A DNA stretch of 26,152 bases. Origin: a virus. Of the stretch, positions 21,809-26,152 are shown piece after piece. Below the pieces are notes generated by a model. It searched no databases. It saw nothing but the letters and a program-made list of their open reading frames with translations, and was not told where the DNA came from. Made by a program: the position numbers and the translations under genes. The stretch covers positions 1 through 26,152 of the IMG/VR virus record IMGVR_UViG_3300039106_000325. One strand, written 5' to 3'. How positions within the stretch are numbered: position 1 is the first letter of the stretch; every line of letters starts with the position of its first letter.

Positions 21809-22615
21809 ATGAAAAAAGTAGCAGTGGGATTCGTAGCAGTAATATTTTCAACAATGTTCTTAATGCCTTCCGAAGCAGCAACTCCAAAGGCTTTAGTAAT
21901 CATTGATTCGTACTTTGATTCAAAAGTATACAATGCAGATGTGGTTTGTATTACACTTCAAAATACATCATGTACAGATGTTGTGACAGTAACAAGTACA
22001 TCACTTTCAAGTGAAATTAATCATGGAAATGCCATGGCTGAGGTTGCCAAGAAGCAAAATCAATCACTATCAATTATTTTATTGAGAGCAACAACTCCAT
22101 CATCAAAAACTGTTAATCCAGTAAATGCTGGAAACTTTATTGATGCTCTAAACTGGGTAAATGCAAACTCTTCAAAGGTTGGCGCAGTTTCAGTATCAAG
22201 ATATTTTAATGGAACCAAACCGTGTTCTCCAGCAGCCGTAAACACTGCTGGCGTGTATGGTGGAGTTGCCAAGGCTGATAAGACTATTCGTACCTTAATT
22301 TCTATGCTAAATTCAAAGGGGATTCCAGTATTTGTTTCAACTGGTAACAAGATGGGTACAAAGATTGACTATCCTGCATGCATTCCAGATGTAGTTTCTG
22401 TCAGTACTGGCGGAAAAAATGCACAAGGAACTATCGTTAGTGTTAATGCATTTGATAATGATACTGACTATTTTGCTTCATCTGAACTCAATAATTATGA
22501 TTCAAGTGTTTTTGGGTTAATCCCACAAACAACTTCATCGGCTACCGCAGCAGTTGCTGCTCAGTGGCTAACAGTTGGAAATCTTTCAGACAAGGTTGTT
22601 CTAGTTAAAAAGTAG
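21809..22615 (+). CDS. Secreted subtilisin-like serine protease (S8 family)
   Basis: From ATG 21809 (AAGGAG at 21799-21804) the product is 268 residues; an upstream in-frame TTG at 21770 is not needed. A signal peptide (MKK, then VAVGFVAVIFSTMFLM, cleavage near SEA) precedes a compact subtilase domain. It has D33 (VIIDSYFD), H72 (EINHGNAMAEV), oxyanion N180 (VSTGN) and S243 in TTSSATAAVAA, which replaces the usual GTSMATPHVA. All catalytic positions are therefore present, although the Gly and Pro around Ser are lost. No pro-domain is seen. It would act outside the cytoplasm, perhaps on surface proteins (inference). Four Cys (C47, C55, C139, C191) could form disulfides. Confidence 0.78.
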   Translation: MKKVAVGFVAVIFSTMFLMPSEAATPKALVIIDSYFDSKVYNADVVCITLQNTSCTDVVTVTSTSLSSEINHGNAMAEVAKKQNQSLSIILLRATTPSSKTVNPVNAGNFIDALNWVNANSSKVGAVSVSRYFNGTKPCSPAAVNTAGVYGGVAKADKTIRTLISMLNSKGIPVFVSTGNKMGTKIDYPACIPDVVSVSTGGKNAQGTIVSVNAFDNDTDYFASSELNNYDSSVFGLIPQTTSSATAAVAAQWLTVGNLSDKVVLVKK

Positions 22616-22622
22616 TAGGTTT

Positions 22623-22695
22623 TGGTCTGTAGCTCAGTTGGTAGAGCGTCGCACTGTTAATGCGAATGTCGCAGGATCGTGACCTGCCAGACCAG
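22623..22695 (+). tRNA. tRNA-Asn (anticodon GTT)
   Basis: The cloverleaf folds well: 7-bp acceptor (TGGTCTG with CAGACCA), D-arm GCTC/GAGC, anticodon stem TCGCA/TGCGA with loop CTGTTAA (anticodon GTT), and T-stem GCAGG/CCTGC. The discriminator is G95, as expected for tRNA-Asn. The T-loop ATCGTGA departs from the usual TTC start. CCA is not encoded. Confidence 0.9.
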
Positions 22696-22699
22696 CAAT

Positions 22700-22773
22700 G
22701 CGGATATTGCATAGTGATAGTGCGTAACCTTGCCAAGGTTAACGTGTGGGTTTGATTCCCGCTATCCGCTCCA
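22700..22773 (+). tRNA. tRNA-Gly (anticodon GCC) with encoded CCA
   Basis: 7-bp acceptor (GCGGATA with TATCCGC), D-arm GCAT/GTGC, anticodon stem TAACC/GGTTA with loop TTGCCAA (anticodon GCC), T-stem GTGGG/CCCGC with one wobble. The discriminator is T (22770), usual for tRNA-Gly, followed by encoded CCA (22771-22773). The T-loop TTTGATT is slightly atypical. It is 4 bases from the tRNA-Asn gene. Confidence 0.9.
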
Positions 22774-22778
22774 GAATA

Positions 22779-22787
22779 TGATATAAT
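22779..22787 (+). promoter_or_regulatory. Extended -10 promoter for hsp20
   Basis: TGATATAAT, the same 9 bases as at 17987-17995, begins 5 bases after the tRNA-Gly CCA. The expected +1 near 22794 starts a GTAC...GTAC inverted repeat (22794-22797 with 22809-22812) in the 49-base leader. No -35 box is clear. Confidence 0.6.
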
Positions 22788-22842
22788 AAATATGTACTGC
22801 CTACGGGGGTACACTAACTTATTCGCTTGAAAGGGGAATAAA

Positions 22843-23259
22843 ATGGTAACACAGTTCGCAATGGATCTATTCAATGATCCTTTTTTTATTGGTTTTAATA
22901 GAGAATTAAGCCGTCTAAATACCGCACATAAAGTAAATTCGCAATCATATCCTCCTTATGATCTTCTTAAGCTAGATGAAGATACATACAGAATTACTCT
23001 TGCTATTGCAGGATTTACAAAGGAAGATATTGATCTATCAGTAGATAGTGGAACTCTTGTAATTAAGGGTGAAATCACAGAAGTAATAGATGCTGAGGTA
23101 GTCCACAAAGGTATCGCTGGTCGTAAATTTGTACGATCATTTGCTCTTGGAGAATACATGGAAGTAACTGGTGCCGAAATGAAGGATGGTATGCTACATA
23201 TTAGTATAGATCGTATTATTCCTGAAGATAAAAAGCCTAAACAGATTGTAATTAACTAG
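22843..23259 (+). CDS. hsp20: Small heat-shock protein (Hsp20/alpha-crystallin)
   Basis: The 138-residue protein has the alpha-crystallin domain (about 38-132) with strands YRITLAIAGFTKEDI, DLSVDSGTLVIKGE and a later MKDGMLHISIDRI. The C-terminal IVI (QIVIN) is the IxI motif that locks dimers into larger oligomers. The N-terminal FNDPFFIGFNREL matches the IbpA-type start. It is an ATP-independent holdase that could protect phage or host proteins during infection; T4-like cyanophages also carry Hsp20. It has its own promoter and an AAAGGGG ribosome-binding site. Its 3' end contains the next promoter. Confidence 0.92.
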   Translation: MVTQFAMDLFNDPFFIGFNRELSRLNTAHKVNSQSYPPYDLLKLDEDTYRITLAIAGFTKEDIDLSVDSGTLVIKGEITEVIDAEVVHKGIAGRKFVRSFALGEYMEVTGAEMKDGMLHISIDRIIPEDKKPKQIVIN

Positions 23260-23274
23260 TATATAGGCTATAAT
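23246..23274 (+). promoter_or_regulatory. Promoter for the endolysin gene
   Basis: TTGTAA (23246-23251), a 17-base spacer and TATAAT (23269-23274) form a good sigma70-type promoter overlapping the end of hsp20. The expected +1 is about 23281, giving a 47-base leader that ends in AGGAGG before the ATG at 23328. Confidence 0.65.
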
Positions 23275-23327
23275 TGATATACGGTCCTAAGCATGACTAT
23301 AAACTGCTTTTCTAATTAGGAGGAAAA

Positions 23328-24026
23328 ATGGCAGTAAAAGGTTCAGTAGAGGCAATCGTTGAGGTTGCAAAAAAAGAACTAGGGACAATAGAAGGCCCTA
23401 AAGATAATGAAACAAAGTATGGGGCATGGATGAAGGTTAACTTTCAACCTTGGTGCCAATCATTTGTTTCTTGGTGTGCATACACAGCAGGTGTAGCAAA
23501 GTTTCCAAAATCTGCATCAACAGTGGCAGCATCAGATCAGTTTAAAAAAGAGGGTCGTTGGTCAGATGCCCGCAATGATGACCCAACACCAGGAGACTGG
23601 ATCTATTTTGATTTTCCAGATGATGGGGTAAATAGAATTTCTCACGTTGGTCTATGTATCAAGAATAATGGTGATGGAACTATTCAGGTTATTGAAGGAA
23701 ACACTTCAGGAACTGCAAAAGGGGACCAACGCAACGGCGGAATGTGCGTAGAGAAAACTCGTGGCTATGTAAAGAACAATAAGAAGAAATTACTTAATGC
23801 TGTAGTTGGTTGGGGCCGTCCAGTGTATGCTGGAGAACAAAATCTTCCGTTACTTTCAAAAGTTGGTTCATCTAATGTTCCAACTAAAAGTAGCACACCT
23901 TCAAGAGAACTAGATGAAGCATCAAATCCAACAAACATCTATGCTCAAGTAGAAGAGAATTCTGCTACTTATACCAGCACTGCTGATGTATCCCGTAAAG
24001 CTCTTAAAGCAAAAAAGGCAAAGTAA
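23328..24026 (+). CDS. CHAP-domain endolysin
   Basis: The 232-residue protein has an N-terminal cysteine peptidase/amidase domain of the CHAP type: C43 (QPWCQSFVSWC), H106 (RISHVGL) and E123/N125 (VIEGN) in the expected order. PGDWIYFD before the His is also typical. It would cut peptidoglycan cross-links or the amide bond at lysis. It has no signal peptide, so a holin is needed; two holin-like genes lie upstream. Residues about 175-232 are Ser/Thr-rich and basic at the end (RKALKAKKAK), perhaps a wall-binding tail. A strong AGGAGG precedes the ATG. Confidence 0.85.
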   Translation: MAVKGSVEAIVEVAKKELGTIEGPKDNETKYGAWMKVNFQPWCQSFVSWCAYTAGVAKFPKSASTVAASDQFKKEGRWSDARNDDPTPGDWIYFDFPDDGVNRISHVGLCIKNNGDGTIQVIEGNTSGTAKGDQRNGGMCVEKTRGYVKNNKKKLLNAVVGWGRPVYAGEQNLPLLSKVGSSNVPTKSSTPSRELDEASNPTNIYAQVEENSATYTSTADVSRKALKAKKAK

Positions 24027-24227
24027 ATGGAATCAACCAAAAGAACTTTGCTAAAAACAGCAAGTTGGGAAACATTTCACCTTGTTGGTGTTGCGGGAGT
24101 AATATATCTATTTACTGGTGAATGGGAGTATGCAAGCCTTGGTGCTCTTATCTACATTGGCTGGGAAGCGCTTGGATATTTTCTACATGAAAGAGTCTGG
24201 GCAAAGTTTGGAAATAAAGTAAAGTAA
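24027..24227 (+). CDS. DUF2061 membrane protein
   Basis: The 66-residue product matches DUF2061: KRTLLKTASWE at the start, a first membrane segment (FHLVGVAGVIYLFTG), a second (YASLGALIYIGWEALGYFL), and the signature HERVWAKFG. Its function in bacteria is not established. It begins directly after the endolysin stop (TAAATG), so it is co-transcribed and may be a lysis accessory or an envelope factor. The ribosome-binding site is a modest AAAAGG. Confidence 0.85.
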   Translation: MESTKRTLLKTASWETFHLVGVAGVIYLFTGEWEYASLGALIYIGWEALGYFLHERVWAKFGNKVK

Positions 24228-24228
24228 T

Positions 24229-24414
24229 ATGCCAGCCTACGAATATATATGTGAGTCTTGCAATAAAGATTATACAAAGGTTCGTAGTATAAAAGATAAC
24301 GATCCAGGGTATGATTGTGAAACTTGCAATCTACCACTGGTTCGTGTATACTCTAATGTAGGAGCAGTTTTCAATGGTAGTGGCTTTTATAGCACTGATA
24401 ATAGAAAGAAGTAG
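24229..24414 (+). CDS. FmdB-type zinc-ribbon protein
   Basis: The 61-residue protein has the FmdB pattern: MPAYEYICESC at the start, two CxxC pairs (C8/C11 and C30/C33), LVRVYS and GSGFYSTD near the end. Family members are putative regulators; in FmdB the ribbon is N-terminal. It starts one base after the DUF2061 stop codon and is probably co-transcribed with the endolysin. Its target is unknown. Confidence 0.85.
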   Translation: MPAYEYICESCNKDYTKVRSIKDNDPGYDCETCNLPLVRVYSNVGAVFNGSGFYSTDNRKK

Positions 24415-24420
24415 TATACT
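24415..24420 (+). promoter_or_regulatory. Possible -10 box before the DUF7455 gene
   Basis: TATACT overlaps the end of the FmdB gene, 9 bases before the ATG at 24430. The expected +1 (about 24427) leaves almost no leader. There is no clear -35 and no TGN extension, so the call is tentative. Confidence 0.35.
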
Positions 24421-24429
24421 TTGAATACA

Positions 24430-24648
24430 ATGATTACTGAAACAGTTACAGAAAAAGAGTGGATTCTTGGAGCAACAGATCGTTGTGATTCTTGTGCAGC
24501 AGAGGCATTGGTCAAGGTAACAGGATCTCTAGGCGAACTTTTATTTTGTGGCCATCACTATAATAAAATTATGGATAATCCAGAAGGATATAAAAAAATG
24601 ATGGGATTTGCTTTAATAATTCTTGATGAAAGAGAAAAGTTACAGTAA
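24430..24648 (+). CDS. DUF7455-type zinc-binding protein, probably leaderless
   Basis: From ATG 24430 the product is 72 residues; an in-frame TTG at 24421 would add three. C19/C22 (DRCDSCAAEALVKV) with C40 and H42/H43 (LLFCGHH) form a Cys/His zinc site typical of the DUF7455 family, which I know mainly from Actinobacteria and their phages. This is one of the host clues in the window. No Shine-Dalgarno sequence is present, and a TATACT box ends 9 bases upstream, so the mRNA may be leaderless. Function is unknown. Confidence 0.75.
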   Translation: MITETVTEKEWILGATDRCDSCAAEALVKVTGSLGELLFCGHHYNKIMDNPEGYKKMMGFALIILDEREKLQ

Positions 24649-25515
24649 ATGCTAAAGTTCCATCACATGTGGAGAGGAAAACCTTTGAGCGCAAATGCTC
24701 TTAGAGATCTTTCCATTGATTTAGAGCAGGCTGGATATGATTCAGTTCTTCTTACCTTTCATTCTGAGTCTCCAGACTATCTTATAAAGTCTGCTGCTGC
24801 ACTTATCCCAGGAAATAAGCTAAAATATATGATTGCACTAAGGCCATATCATATTAGTCCTCAGTATTGCGCTATGATTGTAGAAGGATTTAATCAAATA
24901 GATGAGGGTAGATTAGTTTTTAATTGGATTGCTGGAGATTCGCACAATAGGGTAGACGAAAATCTCCAGATGGACGTTTATGGTAATACAGAAAATCTTG
25001 ATAGTATTATTAAAAGAACAACCTTTTTACGCAATTTTATTGAACAGTATAACAAAATGCCAGTTGTTACAAAGCATCCACCAATGGTTTTTAGTGGATA
25101 CTCGGAGTACACGCTTCAAACTGCAACTATGTTTAATGGAACATCCTTATGCATGATAGATGATTATCAAAACAATATTGAAAGATTTTCAAATATAAAA
25201 AAAAGAATGATTTGTGTAGCTCCTATTATTTTAAAATCTTCAGATGAGGTAGAGGCATATAAAAAATTATTGCCTAAGTTTGGATCAAGATTTTTAAATA
25301 TGTGCATAGTTGGAGAAAAAGATTACGTAAAAGATCAACTTGTGAAACTAGAGAATGATGGAATAACAGATATTCTTGTTAATACACATAGACCAGAATT
25401 CTTAGGAAGACCAAGCGAGTTGAGTGAAAAAAACAACATACTTATAAATGAATTAGTTAAAGAAATTAACACAGAATATGGAAAAGAAAGTGAACTTTCA
25501 CTGGATCAACAATAA
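24649..25515 (+). CDS. Luciferase-like (flavin-dependent) monooxygenase, full-length copy
   Basis: The 288-residue protein resembles bacterial luciferase-like/SsuD-type TIM-barrel enzymes. LSIDLEQAGYDSVLLTF is the first barrel unit. MIALRPYHISPQYCAMIVEG and DEGRLVFNWIAG match the SsuD region (RP...SP...A, then GR...N...G). A late segment, MCIVGEKDYVKDQLVKLEN, matches the end of the barrel (VGxxxxV...L). Known relatives use FMNH2 and O2 to oxidise alkanesulfonates or other small molecules; the substrate here is unknown. It starts directly after the DUF7455 stop. It is unusual cargo for a phage and has a partial paralogue immediately downstream. Confidence 0.8.
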   Translation: MLKFHHMWRGKPLSANALRDLSIDLEQAGYDSVLLTFHSESPDYLIKSAAALIPGNKLKYMIALRPYHISPQYCAMIVEGFNQIDEGRLVFNWIAGDSHNRVDENLQMDVYGNTENLDSIIKRTTFLRNFIEQYNKMPVVTKHPPMVFSGYSEYTLQTATMFNGTSLCMIDDYQNNIERFSNIKKRMICVAPIILKSSDEVEAYKKLLPKFGSRFLNMCIVGEKDYVKDQLVKLENDGITDILVNTHRPEFLGRPSELSEKNNILINELVKEINTEYGKESELSLDQQ

Positions 25516-26104
25516 AGAATTGCTGGTTGATGAAATTAGTGAATTATCAACAACTTTGGATAATTATGGATTCGAATCTTTATTGCTAACTTTTACAGAA
25601 CGTGAAGCAGACTATTGGATAAAAGCAGCAAGGGCACTTTCTATAGGGCAAAAAATTAAGTATATGATAGCATTAAGACCATATGCAATTAATCCAACAT
25701 ATGCACTTATGATGGCAACGGCTTTTGAGCAAATTGATAAAGATAGGCTAATGTTAAATATAATTGCTGGAATAAATGATTTTGAAGCAGATCGCTTTAA
25801 TGTAAACCTAAATGTTGAAGAAAGAAAACAGGCATGTTCTTTATTTTTAAAAGAAATGATTGCCGCCAATGAGAGTAATTGGGCTATTAATATAGAATAC
25901 AAGCTTAATAAATTTCCAGATATAGTTATTAGTGGTTCTTCTCCAGAAATGATTGAATGCACAAATAAATATGGAGATATTAGCTTAACAACATTAAGTA
26001 ATTATATGATATACTTAAAAGATAAAGATATTTTCGCTCCTGTTGTAAACTCTACACCAGTAAACCCCTCTTATAGCGATCCTTTTAGCGATACGACAAG
26101 GTAA
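25490..26104 (+). CDS. Luciferase-like monooxygenase paralogue, C-terminally short
   Basis: The product is 204 residues from GTG 25490, chosen because NFHWIN then aligns with the start (KFHHMW) of the upstream paralogue and GGA lies 7 bases before it; ATG 25478 would add four residues. LDNYGFESLLLTF, YMIALRPYAINPTYALMMAT and KDRLMLNIIAG align with matching segments of the first copy. The final part of the barrel is missing: the protein ends in a Pro/Ser-rich stretch (TPVNPSYSDPFSDTTR). It overlaps the first gene by 26 bases, in another frame. It may be a non-catalytic partner subunit, as in two-chain luciferases, or a decaying duplicate (inference). Confidence 0.72.
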   Translation: MNFHWINNKELLVDEISELSTTLDNYGFESLLLTFTEREADYWIKAARALSIGQKIKYMIALRPYAINPTYALMMATAFEQIDKDRLMLNIIAGINDFEADRFNVNLNVEERKQACSLFLKEMIAANESNWAINIEYKLNKFPDIVISGSSPEMIECTNKYGDISLTTLSNYMIYLKDKDIFAPVVNSTPVNPSYSDPFSDTTR

Positions 26105-26108
26105 TAAT

Positions 26109-26152
26109 ATGGAATTCCAAGAACCTAGCGACTCAGACAAAGAGATAGTAAA
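26109..26152 (+). CDS. Start of a gene cut by the window edge
   Basis: ATG 26109 opens a frame (MEFQEPSDSDKEIV) that continues past the window. It starts 4 bases after the preceding stop, behind AAGG. Too little is visible to name it. Confidence 0.45.
   Translation, partial: MEFQEPSDSDKEIV

Noticed and set aside
22605-22874. Minus-strand 89-residue frame
   Set aside because: It runs antisense through both tRNA genes and the hsp20 leader; its content is explained by tRNA sequence.

Overview
This window looks like part of a tailed, probably lytic bacteriophage genome with low GC by eye. It is dense with short overlapping genes, nearly all on the plus strand. A freshwater actinobacterium (Nanopelagicales/acI type) is the inferred host. 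Three things point that way: the secreted protein at 16225-17931 ends in an Ala-rich coiled-coil tail that I associate with cell-surface proteins of that group, a DUF7455-type zinc domain of actinobacterial character lies at 24430-24648, and several genes appear to be read from leaderless mRNAs. No integrase, repressor, attachment site, IS element or CRISPR array was seen.

Layout. (1) 1-1458: the 3' end of an O-fucosyltransferase-like gene meets a convergent 2OG-Fe(II) oxygenase, the only minus-strand gene. (2) 1507-13887: the replication, recombination and nucleotide module. It holds small zinc-ribbon and HTH proteins, a DnaB-type helicase, a CHC2/TOPRIM primase, an AhpD-like protein, a probable ssDNA-binding protein, a DNA polymerase III alpha subunit, a MazG-like pyrophosphohydrolase, a RecA-like recombinase, a small PD-(D/E)XK nuclease, a Cas4-like Fe-S exonuclease, a RuvC-like resolvase and a DUF3310 protein. 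(3) 13877-16181: terminase small and large subunits. (4) 16225-22615: instead of the expected portal and capsid genes there are two large secreted proteins (one S-layer-like, one with a TolA-like Ala/Glu coiled coil), two small membrane proteins, a proteasome-like Ntn hydrolase, a conserved acidic protein and a secreted subtilisin-like protease. (5) 22623-26152: tRNA-Asn and tRNA-Gly, Hsp20, a CHAP-type endolysin, DUF2061, FmdB and DUF7455 small proteins, two tandem luciferase-like monooxygenase paralogues (the second C-terminally short), and the start of another gene.

How it works together. The left half carries most parts of an independent replisome: helicase, primase, polymerase, ssDNA-binding protein, recombinase, resolvase and nucleases, in one tightly overlapping array. 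The right half is broken into short transcription units, each behind a recognisable promoter. Several are near-consensus sigma70-type (TTGACA, 17-18 bp, TATAAT or TATACT) and others are extended -10 (TGNTATAAT). One clear intrinsic terminator separates the two secreted-protein genes. The most unusual feature is the cluster of secreted or proteolytic proteins (S-layer-like protein, coiled-coil exoprotein, secreted subtilase, Ntn hydrolase). I suggest, as inference only, that it alters the host cell surface or host proteome during infection.
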